From: Paenibacillus elgii NBRC 100335
Lineage (GTDB): Bacteria; Bacillota; Bacilli; Paenibacillales; NBRC-103111
NCBI RefSeq assembly: GCF_004000865.1
Contig: NZ_BIMB01000001.1
Location: 248,001-312,000 of the forward strand
Length of the DNA stretch: 64,000 nt
Reading direction: 5' to 3'
A program made the translations under genes and the position numbers. The notes below the pieces were generated by a model, which saw only the letters and a program-made list of their open reading frames with translations, was not told where the DNA came from and made no database searches. Within the stretch, counting starts at the first letter, position 1. The number at the start of each line of letters is the position of its first letter. Positions 26,815 through 34,649 of this stretch are shown here, in pieces.

Positions 26815-26843
26815 ATCATATGCTCGCGCTGTTCAATTGTCAA
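26815..26843 (-). promoter_or_regulatory. SigA promoter of the mgtA leader
   Basis: TTGACA (26843-26838), a 17-nt spacer and TATGAT (26820-26815) on the minus strand. It is a near-consensus vegetative promoter placing the transcript start close to 26808, just ahead of the M-box. Confidence 0.9.
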
Positions 26844-26913
26844 CCCTTTTTTATAAAAAGGCGAAGGCCTGGGAATCTTTAAAAGAATACAAGCCGAAAC
26901 GAAGGAGTCCGGG

Positions 26914-27402
26914 ATGGAAACTTTTTTGGCGGAAATCCACAATTTTCCCGTTATTGCGTTGCGGCTGATCGCCGCTTTCATCGCAGGCGGATTTATAGGA
27001 TGGGAAAGAGAAACCTATATCGATTTGCCTGTCTCGCACCGGGGCTCCATTTTCCGATTGTACGCTCTCGTTTGCTTCGGGTCCTGCCTGTTTACCATTG
27101 CGGGTTTATTTGGCTTTTCCCTGCCCAATAACATTTCCGATAGAATCTCCGCCCAAGTGGTCAGCGGCGTCGGATTTCTGGGGGCCGGAACCATATTAAG
27201 AGACCGCAAAGGAATTATTCGCGGCTTGCCAACGGCGGCGGGAATTTGGGTAAGCGCTTCGATCGGACTGACGATCGGTTCCGGTCATCTGCTTTCCGGA
27301 TTTTTTGGAACCTTGCTGGCCTATATCATTATGATTTTGCCGCACCGCTTTCCTCATTTTTTTGTCGGCCGGAAAAAGAAAATGGATCATGGCGAGGAAT
27401 AA
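26914..27402 (+). CDS. mgtC: MgtC/SapB family membrane protein
   Basis: 162 residues with about four or five membrane segments. Conserved MgtC motifs are RLIAAFIAGGFIGWERE, RISAQVVSGVGFLGAGTI and GLPTAAGIWVSASIGLTIGSG. The Arg/Glu pair after the first segment and the GAGTI turn are diagnostic. The family helps cells cope with magnesium limitation and modulates the F-ATPase or MgtE in studied species. It lacks the C-terminal ACT-like domain of longer members. It is divergent from mgtA and starts about 70 bp from the mgtA promoter. CGAAGGAG precedes the start. Confidence 0.93.
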   Translation: METFLAEIHNFPVIALRLIAAFIAGGFIGWERETYIDLPVSHRGSIFRLYALVCFGSCLFTIAGLFGFSLPNNISDRISAQVVSGVGFLGAGTILRDRKGIIRGLPTAAGIWVSASIGLTIGSGHLLSGFFGTLLAYIIMILPHRFPHFFVGRKKKMDHGEE

Positions 27403-27458
27403 ATTCCAACGCCGGCCAGCGGGCAGGAGTTGTTCTGTTGTCCGTGTACGCTTTTTGA

Positions 27459-30008
27459 TCAATTCATCGTTCGCGTCAGCAAGGTCACAAATTCAGCCCG
27501 CGTCGCCTGGTTGTCCGGACGGAACGTTCCGTCCGGGAAGCCGGTAATCCAGCCTTCCGCTTTCAGCTGCTTCAAAATGCCTACTCCCCAATCCGTCTCT
27601 TTTACATCTGCAAAAGGCGACGCTCCTCTTTGTTTCCCGCTCATCTTCATGCTTCTTGCCAGCATGGCAGCCATTTCCATCCGGGTAAGGTACCGGTCCG
27701 GGGCCAGCGATCCGTCGGGATAACCGTCGATGATCTCCGCCTGCGCTGCTTTGGCGATAAACGGGTAAGCCCAATGATCGGGTCCAACATCCGTATAGCG
27801 GACTTCCTTTTGTTTCGTCAGCCCTAAACCTCGGACAAGCACCGCCGCAGCCTCCGCCCGCGTAATCGGCCGATCCGGCATGAACCGGTATTGATCATAC
27901 CCGTCGATGATTTTCCGCCCGGACGCCTGCTTGATCACCGCCTCGGCCCAATGCCCTTTAATGTCGGCATATCCGCCAACCAGCGGCTTAACCTCGGCTT
28001 TCAGCTCGTAGAATCGGTCATCGAATGCCGCGTCCGCCGTTAAGCGGATGTAATAAACGCCCGGCTGCCAAAGCTGACTGAGCCGTGCCTCCAACGTGCC
28101 GTCCGGATTCGTGACGGAGTCGATCGGCTTGAGCGTGCCGTTATAGGTGGACATCGTCATCCGTATGTTCTGCGGAATGCCGGATAAACGAAGCTCGACC
28201 AGGCTCTCCTCGTCGATGTTCACCGAAAACCAGTTTGCGCCGCCGCTCTTGCCCAATAGCCCCTGATATTTCGTTCCGGGCTGCATGACCGTTGCCGAGT
28301 ACGCCTTATCGTGCGGACCGTTCGGGTCGAGCAGCTTAGGCTTGTATTGGATTGCAAGCGTGTATTCCCCCGTGATGGGAGGGATGTAGCCTTCGGCATT
28401 GCTGACGCGGATGTAATAGTCGCCCGGATAAACGTCCGTCTCCGGAAAATATTCGGACTCCCCTTCGCCGCCTTCGTCGATCGTCTTGCCTTTTTCCCCT
28501 CTCTTTTGAACGAACAGCACCGGGTCCATCCGGTTCGTATCGACGGATAACCGGACGCTCAGCTTGCCGGTTTGCGTAATCGGGAGCATGTACCAATCCT
28601 GATCGTTGTTCCGGTGAAACGTTCCTTTCAAGGTCTGGCTTTGCGCCGGAAGCACGTAGGCCTTGTACTGCTTGCCGTTATCCGCATAGGCATCCTTATA
28701 AATTTCAAAGGAGGTCGTGAGCTTGAATTCAAGCTTGCGCTTGGCGGCGGCATTTTTGAGCTGCAGCTTCAAGTAGCTTTTACCTTTCTTCACCGGCATT
28801 GTGACCGGCACCGCTGCGCTTAAAGAATAATCTTTAACGCCTCCTCCGGCATCCGTATGCGTAACGGCTATCTCCTCCTTCGGGTCCAACTCCAGCTCCA
28901 GCTTAACGCTGCCGTCGTAAGGCGCCTCGAAGGTAAACCAGTTCGGATCGTTCCCGTTCTCAAACAAGCCGCTGACCGTTTTGCTGACCGAGATGGGAGT
29001 GGCCTGCTCCTTCCGGTCGTTCCGCTTGTACATATGCTCCGAATAAGGGTCCTTTAGAACGCGGTCGGCGCGCAGCAGGCCGTAGCCGGTCCCGGGACTC
29101 CAGCCGTTCCCGCTGAGGTCCTCGGCCGTTTGCCGGAGCAGGCTGCGAATTTGATACGGCTTCATCCAGGGATACTTGGCCCAGGCCAGTGCACAAACAG
29201 CTGCAACCTGAGGCGCCGCCATGGAGGTGCCGTCCTTTTGCTCGTATCTCCCGCCGATCGCCGTCGTAAAAACGTCCCACGGCGCCACCAGATCTACCTC
29301 GGGGCCGCTGTTGGACAGCTTATGCGCCTTCCTGTCCGCCGCCATTCCGCCGACGGCCAGAACGGTAGAATACGCCGCCGGGTATTTGACGCTGTTTCCC
29401 TCGTTACCGGTAGCGGCGACGAGCAGAACTCCCTTCGCCTCGGCATAGCGCACGATTTCGCTCATGTAGTCCGAATACTTGTTCAAGCCGAGCGACAGTA
29501 CAACGATTTTGGCCCCATGGTCGACGGCGTAGCGGATGCCCTCGCCCAATTTGGCTTCGCTGCCCGTGCCATCGTTCTCTACGGCCTTCACGGGCATCAG
29601 CTTGGCCTTCCATAAAATGCCGGCGATTCCTTTATCGTTGTTCGCCGCAGCGCCGATGATTCCGGCGACATTTGTGCCGTGTCCGTTGTCGTCGCTCGGC
29701 GGCTGGCCGGGCTCGATCAAATTGATTCCTTTCACCAAATTCGGCATAAGATCCGGATGGTTCAAATCGACGCCCGTATCCACGATCGCAATCACGATCG
29801 AGTCGTTTCCGGTCGCGACATCCCAAGCCTCGCTCATATGAATTTGCTGCAAATAGGCTTGCTTCTCCACCAACGGGTCCGTAGGGTAAGCCGAGATCTG
29901 CACATCCCTCGCTTCCTCGGCCACCGCTATGGAAGGAAGTGGAATGCAAAATGACCATAGGAGTAAAATACAGAGAGTGACGGTGATGTTAAATTTTTTA
30001 TCAGGCAT
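27459..30008 (-). CDS. secreted subtilisin-like (S8) protease with C-terminal SLH domains
   Basis: 849 residues. A signal peptide covers residues 1-30 (ends SIAVA). The S8 catalytic domain has the triad Asp77 (AIVDTGVDL), His110 (NGHGTNVAG) and Ser262 (DGTSMAAPQVA). A long middle (about 320-670) looks like repeated pre-peptidase beta domains (NDPNWFTFEAP, NDQDWYMLPI, GANWFSVNI). Three SLH domains (about 680-849) end in GFPDGTFRPDNQATRAEF and tie the enzyme to the cell-wall surface. No clear propeptide inhibitor domain is seen. It begins 5 bp after the pepF stop with little ribosome site, which suggests coupled translation. Confidence 0.93.
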   Translation of the reverse strand: MPDKKFNITVTLCILLLWSFCIPLPSIAVAEEARDVQISAYPTDPLVEKQAYLQQIHMSEAWDVATGNDSIVIAIVDTGVDLNHPDLMPNLVKGINLIEPGQPPSDDNGHGTNVAGIIGAAANNDKGIAGILWKAKLMPVKAVENDGTGSEAKLGEGIRYAVDHGAKIVVLSLGLNKYSDYMSEIVRYAEAKGVLLVAATGNEGNSVKYPAAYSTVLAVGGMAADRKAHKLSNSGPEVDLVAPWDVFTTAIGGRYEQKDGTSMAAPQVAAVCALAWAKYPWMKPYQIRSLLRQTAEDLSGNGWSPGTGYGLLRADRVLKDPYSEHMYKRNDRKEQATPISVSKTVSGLFENGNDPNWFTFEAPYDGSVKLELELDPKEEIAVTHTDAGGGVKDYSLSAAVPVTMPVKKGKSYLKLQLKNAAAKRKLEFKLTTSFEIYKDAYADNGKQYKAYVLPAQSQTLKGTFHRNNDQDWYMLPITQTGKLSVRLSVDTNRMDPVLFVQKRGEKGKTIDEGGEGESEYFPETDVYPGDYYIRVSNAEGYIPPITGEYTLAIQYKPKLLDPNGPHDKAYSATVMQPGTKYQGLLGKSGGANWFSVNIDEESLVELRLSGIPQNIRMTMSTYNGTLKPIDSVTNPDGTLEARLSQLWQPGVYYIRLTADAAFDDRFYELKAEVKPLVGGYADIKGHWAEAVIKQASGRKIIDGYDQYRFMPDRPITRAEAAAVLVRGLGLTKQKEVRYTDVGPDHWAYPFIAKAAQAEIIDGYPDGSLAPDRYLTRMEMAAMLARSMKMSGKQRGASPFADVKETDWGVGILKQLKAEGWITGFPDGTFRPDNQATRAEFVTLLTRTMN

Positions 30009-30013
30009 CCTTA

Positions 30014-31813
30014 TTAAAACAGCTGCTCCAGTTCGTCAATCAAAGAACCGACATAGGCGACCGCGCTGCGAATCGGCTGCGGCTCGGACATATCGACGCC
30101 GGCGAGCTTCATCAGCTCAAGCGGCCGCATCGTGCCCCCGGCCTTAAGCACGTCAAGCCAGCGGTCCACGGCCGGCTGCCCTTCCTCGCGGATGAGCTCG
30201 GCCACGGCCGTCGAGGCCGTTAAGCCTGCGGCGTATGTATACGGATATAGCCCCATATAATAATGCGGCTGGCGCATCCAGGTTAATTCCGCTCCCGCGT
30301 CGATGTCGACTGCATCTCCCCAGAATTCCGACAGCACGCTTCCCTTCAGCTCGCGGAGCTTTTTCGCCGTTAGCGCCTTGCCCGCTTCCGCCGCCTCGTA
30401 CACCCTTCTCTGCATGTCGCCTTCCAGCAGGTGCGTGACGAAATTGTGATAGTAGGTGTTCAGAAGCTGAAGAATCACCCAGCGTTTCAGACGCGGATCG
30501 TCAGACTGCTCCATCAGATGCCGGGCGAGAAGCAGCTCGTTCATCGTCGATGGCGCTTCGATAAAATAGGTGGACGGTCTGTAGTTCGTATACCGCTGAT
30601 TGCGCGCGGCCAGCATCAGATGGCCCGCATGCCCCAGCTCGTGCGCCAGCGTAAAGGCGCTGCGCATGTTGCCCGCCCACGTGATCAGGATGTAGGAATG
30701 CGTGCTGTACGGACTCGAGCAGAAGGCACCGGTCGACTTGCCGATATTGTCGGCGTAATCGATCCAGCGCCCGGTCAGCGCCAGCTCCATAAGCTCCGTA
30801 TATTCGGGCCCCATTATCCGCAGAGCGTCCAGAATCGTCCGCCCCGCCTCTTCGAACGTGACCGAAGGACTGAATTCAGGATCGAGCGGAGCTTTTAAGT
30901 CGCAGAACCGGATGCGGTCCAATCCGAGCACCCGCTGCTTCAGCCGGGCCAACCGCCGCATGTGCGGTGCCAGCTCCGTACGGATAATATCAAGGATGTT
31001 ATGATACATCGGAATCGTGACCTGCTGCGGCTGGAGCAGCATATGCGTCACGGATTCGTAGCCGCGCAGCCGGGAAATAACCGTCTGCTTCTTCACTTCG
31101 GCGGCGTATACAGAGGCAAACGTATTCTGGTAAGACTCCAACGTCCCGGTAAACGACTGGTAAGCATTCCGGCGCAGCACGGTATCCGGTGACAGCTCGT
31201 AATCGGTTTCGTACAGCGCGAACGAAACCGGCCGCGTTACGCCCTCGCCGTCCTCTACGGAAGCGAAGGACATGTCCGACAGCTTGCTACGCTGGTAGAT
31301 CGTATAGGGAGCGCCTAGCACTTCCCCGAGCGACGCCAGGACCGCTTCCGTTTCCGCCTGAAGCCGATGGGGCTTCGTTTCCAGCAGATCCGTCAAGCTT
31401 TTGCGGAACGATTCCAATTTCGGTTCCTCTCCTATGTAACGCTCCAGCCACCCGTCCGGCAGCTCCAGCAGCTCCGAGCGGATGAACGAAAGCGCAGCCC
31501 CCGCTTGCGCAGCGACATCTCCGACCCGGGCAGAATTCGCTTGATACGCCGGATTCGTTCCGTCGCCGGACAGCTGCAAGCGGGCATATGTAGCGGCGCG
31601 CAAAAGCCGCACGTGCAGCGCCTCCTGGGCTTCCAGACATTCCAGAAGCAGGCCGGCCCCTTCGCGTAGCTTCCCTTGAAAGCGCTCTATAGACGGGAGA
31701 GCTTCGGCGATGCCGGTCATCTCGGCTTCCCAGGCTGCGTCTCCCGCATATAAATCGGCCAAATTCCAAGTGGATTGCGGCTCGACCTGATCTCTTCTTT
31801 TTCTCTCTTTCAT
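30014..31813 (-). CDS. pepF: oligoendopeptidase F family (M3) zinc peptidase
   Basis: 599 residues from ATG 31813, with AAAGGAG 9 nt upstream; the longer frame to 31852 has none. The zinc site HELGH lies at residues 391-395 within LAHELGHAGHLM, and the third ligand Glu in FIEAPSTMNELL follows. Length and the N-terminal oligopeptidase F domain match the PepF/M3B family (about 600). It should cleave short peptides in the cytoplasm. It is co-transcribed with the surface protease downstream, suggesting joint peptide utilisation. Confidence 0.93.
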   Translation of the reverse strand: MKERKRRDQVEPQSTWNLADLYAGDAAWEAEMTGIAEALPSIERFQGKLREGAGLLLECLEAQEALHVRLLRAATYARLQLSGDGTNPAYQANSARVGDVAAQAGAALSFIRSELLELPDGWLERYIGEEPKLESFRKSLTDLLETKPHRLQAETEAVLASLGEVLGAPYTIYQRSKLSDMSFASVEDGEGVTRPVSFALYETDYELSPDTVLRRNAYQSFTGTLESYQNTFASVYAAEVKKQTVISRLRGYESVTHMLLQPQQVTIPMYHNILDIIRTELAPHMRRLARLKQRVLGLDRIRFCDLKAPLDPEFSPSVTFEEAGRTILDALRIMGPEYTELMELALTGRWIDYADNIGKSTGAFCSSPYSTHSYILITWAGNMRSAFTLAHELGHAGHLMLAARNQRYTNYRPSTYFIEAPSTMNELLLARHLMEQSDDPRLKRWVILQLLNTYYHNFVTHLLEGDMQRRVYEAAEAGKALTAKKLRELKGSVLSEFWGDAVDIDAGAELTWMRQPHYYMGLYPYTYAAGLTASTAVAELIREEGQPAVDRWLDVLKAGGTMRPLELMKLAGVDMSEPQPIRSAVAYVGSLIDELEQLF

Positions 31814-31899
31814 TTTCGCTTTCTCCTTTACATTTGAAGTAGACCGTTGCATCCGTCATAATAAAATAAAATGAAATCTTCGATAAGGATGACCGGCTT

Positions 31900-32202
31900 A
31901 TGGCATTCGGTATTAAAAGAAAAGAGCTCGTTCAGTGGAAAGAAGCGGTCACTCGCGGAGAGATCGCTTTTTTAACCCATTTTTGGTTCGACCCGCGGTT
32001 CCCGCAGTTTCATTCGGTCACCAAGGTCGGATGCTCGGATATGAACCGGCTCGTCGCATGGTGCGAAGCCAACGGACTGAATCCCCGGTATATCCACGAC
32101 CGCGAAAGCTTCCCGCACTACGACCTGATCGGACCGAGGCAGATCGAAATTTTGCAGAAAGAAGGGCTCGGGGAGCACATCGAACGGTTCAAGCTGTGCT
32201 GA
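31900..32202 (+). CDS. conserved hypothetical protein, 100 residues
   Basis: A small soluble protein (MAFGIKRKELVQWKEAVTRG at the start) with aromatic/His/Asp motifs THFWFDPRFPQFHSVTKVGC and FPHYDLIGPRQ. It looks like a widespread Bacillales family related to B. subtilis YneQ; that link is from memory and uncertain. No function is known. AAGGATGA precedes the start. Its last 14 bases overlap the convergent luciferase-like gene. It is divergent from pepF. Confidence 0.8.
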   Translation: MAFGIKRKELVQWKEAVTRGEIAFLTHFWFDPRFPQFHSVTKVGCSDMNRLVAWCEANGLNPRYIHDRESFPHYDLIGPRQIEILQKEGLGEHIERFKLC

Positions 32203-33130
32203 TACCTCCCGCGGCTCCCCATACGGCGTCCGCCAAAAGCTCATACGAACATAAGCGGCTTTCGTAATCGGGCCCCAGCGTCACGATCATAAATTCGTCG
32301 ACACCGCAATCCCTCTGCAGCTGCTCCAATGCCGCCTTCACTTGTCCCGGCGTTCCGATCATCGGCTTGGGCCGGTCCGTTCCGCTGCCGCCCTCCGGCT
32401 GCAGCAGCCGCTTCGCTTCAGACGCGAGCTTGTGCGCCTCCTCTTCCGTATCCGCGCAGAGGACGTTCACGGCCATGATTGCACGCGGGGCGGCTCCCAA
32501 GGACGTTGGCCGGAACTCCCGGACATAGGCGGAAAGCACTTCCGCCCCGTCCCGATCGCTCATGAATTGGCCGAAGACGTATCCGGTCCCGAACTCTGCA
32601 GCATACGAGGCGCTCTTCTGATTCGTCCCGAGCAGCCACACCTCCGGGGCGGCAGGAGGAACGGGCATGGCCCTGACCGGCACATCCTCCACGCGAAATT
32701 CGTCGGCAAGGAAGGCGGACAAAGAACGAAGCGATTCGGGCAGCTGCCGGACATTTTCCAAAAAATTGCCGCTCAGCTCCATGCTCGTATGCGCCGACCC
32801 TCCCGGGGCCCGGCCGATTCCGAGATCAATCCGCCCGGGATACAAAGCCGCGAGCAGCCGAAACGTTTCAGCCACCTTGATCGGCTTGTAATGCGGCAGC
32901 AGCAGCGCCCCGGAGCCGAGCCGTATCCGCTCTGTGTGCGCCCCGATATGCGACAGCAGCACTTCCGGCGCAGGGCAGGCCAGCCCCGGCATATCGTGAT
33001 GCTCCGCGGCCCAGTAGCGTGAATACCCCAGCTTCTCCGCCGTCTGCGCAAGTCGGCGCGCTTGCGCCAAAGCGGTCGCGGCATCCGCCCCCTCAAGCAA
33101 AGGAACAAGATCCAGCAGGCTTAGCTTCAT
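32189..33130 (-). CDS. luciferase-like (LLM) flavin-dependent oxidoreductase
   Basis: 313 residues from ATG 33130 (AGAGGAG about 12 nt upstream). A start at 33166 is possible but is poorly spaced from its ribosome site. Family motifs are KLSLLDLVPLLEG, SRYWAAEHHDMPGLACPAPEVLL, RIRLGSGALLLPHYKPIKVAE and PGRIDLGIGRAPG. This is the YwbE/YceB-like group often annotated as alkanal monooxygenase-like. It uses FMN; the substrate is unknown. It lies downstream of an SDR gene by 133 bp. Confidence 0.9.
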   Translation of the reverse strand: MKLSLLDLVPLLEGADAATALAQARRLAQTAEKLGYSRYWAAEHHDMPGLACPAPEVLLSHIGAHTERIRLGSGALLLPHYKPIKVAETFRLLAALYPGRIDLGIGRAPGGSAHTSMELSGNFLENVRQLPESLRSLSAFLADEFRVEDVPVRAMPVPPAAPEVWLLGTNQKSASYAAEFGTGYVFGQFMSDRDGAEVLSAYVREFRPTSLGAAPRAIMAVNVLCADTEEEAHKLASEAKRLLQPEGGSGTDRPKPMIGTPGQVKAALEQLQRDCGVDEFMIVTLGPDYESRLCSYELLADAVWGAAGGISTA

Positions 33131-33262
33131 GTGCGTCCATTGCTCCTCTCTCAGGGCTTGCTTCATTACTCCCTAAGTTTATCCAACATCTGCCGCAGCA
33201 TCAACTTTGCCGCATGACGGATTGGCTTCGGACCTTCAGGATCATCGTCAGGGGAAAAAGCC

Positions 33263-34042
33263 TCAGTCCCAAAATCCGCCGTCCGAGTGAATAATCTGTC
33301 CCGTCACCCACCGGGCGTCGTCGCCGGCCAGGAACCGGATCAACCGTGCGGCATCATCCGGCTGTCCGATGCGTCCCATCGGAAATTTGGGAAGCAGCGT
33401 CCGCTTCAGCGCTTCGTCCATCCAGCCCGAATCGGTCGGTCCGGGATCGACCGCATTGACCGTGATCCGGTGCGGGGCCAGTTCCGCCGCGAGCGAGACG
33501 GTAAACGCCGAGATGGCCCCTTTGGTCGCAACATAGGCCAGATTCCCCGGCATCGGGCCTTTGTCTTGTCCCGATACCAGATTGATGATCCGTCCGCCCC
33601 TCCCCCCTCTTAACCTGCGGGCAAATTCCACCGAAAGCATACAAGTGCCGCGAACATTGACGGCGTGATGCGCATCGAGAATATCTGCGTTCAGCGCCTC
33701 GAAACCGACTTCTTCACAATGCGTTGCGTTATTGATCAATATAAACGGGGTGCCCAGCCGGTGCTGCACTTCATCCAGCAGCCGAATCGCCGAAGCTTGG
33801 TCAGATAAATCCAATTCCATTGACCCTGCCCTTACGCCGAGTGCGACAAGCTCCTCGGTCATCTGCTTCGGCCACTCCCACTCGCTTCCATAAGGCTGAA
33901 CTTCGTCATATTTGCGCCAATGGGTAAAAAACAGATCGGCGCCTTCTTCCGCCAGCGCGCGGGCAATGGCGCTCCCGATGCCCCTACGGCGGCTCACTCC
34001 CGTCACAATGGCGATTTTGCCTTGCAGTCTTTTCTTGTTCAT
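33263..34042 (-). CDS. short-chain dehydrogenase/reductase (FabG-like)
   Basis: 259 residues from ATG 34042 with CAGGAGGAG upstream. The cofactor motif is VTGVSRRRGIGSAIARALA, a variant with an Arg-rich loop between the glycines, suggesting NADPH. The catalytic set is Ser in NLVSGQDKG and YVATKG. The C-terminal GPTDSGWM and GQIIHSDGGFWD are typical of 3-ketoacyl-ACP reductase-like SDRs. Substrate unknown. It is preceded by a ~250-nt leader that carries its own promoter, a structured region and an intrinsic terminator, which is unusual for an SDR gene. Confidence 0.9.
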   Translation of the reverse strand: MNKKRLQGKIAIVTGVSRRRGIGSAIARALAEEGADLFFTHWRKYDEVQPYGSEWEWPKQMTEELVALGVRAGSMELDLSDQASAIRLLDEVQHRLGTPFILINNATHCEEVGFEALNADILDAHHAVNVRGTCMLSVEFARRLRGGRGGRIINLVSGQDKGPMPGNLAYVATKGAISAFTVSLAAELAPHRITVNAVDPGPTDSGWMDEALKRTLLPKFPMGRIGQPDDAARLIRFLAGDDARWVTGQIIHSDGGFWD

Positions 34043-34109
34043 ACGATCTCCTCCTGTAGATGGAGACGCGGCGGTGTGAGCTGCCGGAGATGCAACTATT
34101 CCCGGCTGA

Positions 34110-34137
34110 ACTAAAAAAGCGGATACCATAAGGTATC
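34110..34137 (-). terminator. intrinsic terminator inside the SDR leader
   Basis: A perfect 9-bp stem GCGGATACC/GGTATCCGC with a 4-nt loop is followed on the minus strand by TTTTTT. It lies about 75 nt upstream of the SDR start codon and downstream of its predicted promoter, so it is positioned for attenuation. Confidence 0.85.
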
Positions 34138-34159
34138 CGCTTGCCGGGTGTCGGGCTCG

Positions 34160-34262
34160 TTCCCATAGCGTCCCTGTAATGGTGACAGACAGGCACACCT
34201 CTCCCGTTAAACCGATCGGGATCGTGCGCTATCCGGTTCGTCAACCATTACAAAGTGCCTGC
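34160..34262 (-). promoter_or_regulatory. structured 5' leader of the SDR gene, candidate riboswitch
   Basis: Three complementary pairs interleave: TGTAATGGT (34175-34183) with 34244-34252 (9 bp), CAGGCAC (34190-34196) with 34255-34261 (7 bp) and ATAGCG (34165-34170) with 34227-34232 (6 bp). They cannot all form as simple nested helices, so a pseudoknot or alternative folds are implied. Together with a promoter upstream and a terminator downstream, this has riboswitch-like architecture. It does not match a class I recognise. Confidence 0.45.
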
Positions 34263-34299
34263 CATCGGAAAAATTCCCCTTTCCTGCATCTCTATCCTG

Positions 34300-34328
34300 A
34301 TTGTACAAGAACGGCAGTGACCGGTCAA
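34300..34328 (-). promoter_or_regulatory. SigA promoter of the SDR leader
   Basis: TTGACC (34328-34323), a 17-nt spacer and TACAAT (34305-34300) on the minus strand. The transcript should start near 34293, giving a leader of about 250 nt. Confidence 0.8.
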
Positions 34329-34380
34329 TCCAAACAGGCCGGAAGCGCCCCCGAGATTCCATCGCCTCGCTGCCCTGCAC

Positions 34381-34409
34381 TTGAATCCTTTGCCCGAATA
34401 AGCTATACT
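34381..34409 (+). promoter_or_regulatory. SigA promoter of the serS T-box transcript
   Basis: TTGAAT (34381-34386), a 17-nt spacer and TATACT (34404-34409). The transcript should start near 34416, just ahead of the T-box leader. Confidence 0.85.
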
Positions 34410-34415
34410 ACAACA

Positions 34416-34620
34416 AATTGAATGACCGACCATTTGCCTATGAAGAGCATCCAACTCGGAGGCGTTCTCGTTAAAGGGACCGATACCGTCCCTCAAGTGA
34501 ACCGGACCCGCCCGTTAACGCGGAACCAAAGCGGATCGGACCGCCATGCTGTCCGGTCAAGTTGGGTGGCACCGCGAGACAAGCGCTCCTCGTCCCAAAA
34601 GGATAGAGGGCGCTTTTTGT
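34416..34620 (+). ncRNA. T-box riboswitch upstream of serS
   Basis: The T-box sequence TGGGTGGCACCGCGAG lies at 34563-34578. Its UGGC is complementary to a tRNA end with discriminator G, as tRNA-Ser has. A terminator follows (AGCGC, 34582-34586, with GCGCT, 34610-34614, then TTTTT). Stem I should occupy roughly 34420-34500. I could not assign the specifier codon with confidence. Uncharged tRNA-Ser would turn on serS. Confidence 0.93.
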
Positions 34621-34649
34621 CATTTTCCAAAAAAAGGAGCGGTACTACA

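Noticed and set aside
26655..26981. 108-codon minus-strand frame in the mgtA leader
   Set aside because: It covers the M-box and its promoter; the conserved RNA blocks explain the sequence and no ribosome site is present.
34422..34649. Longer serS start
   Set aside because: The extra 76 codons are T-box leader sequence; the ATG at 34650 has AAGGAG and gives the standard 429 residues.
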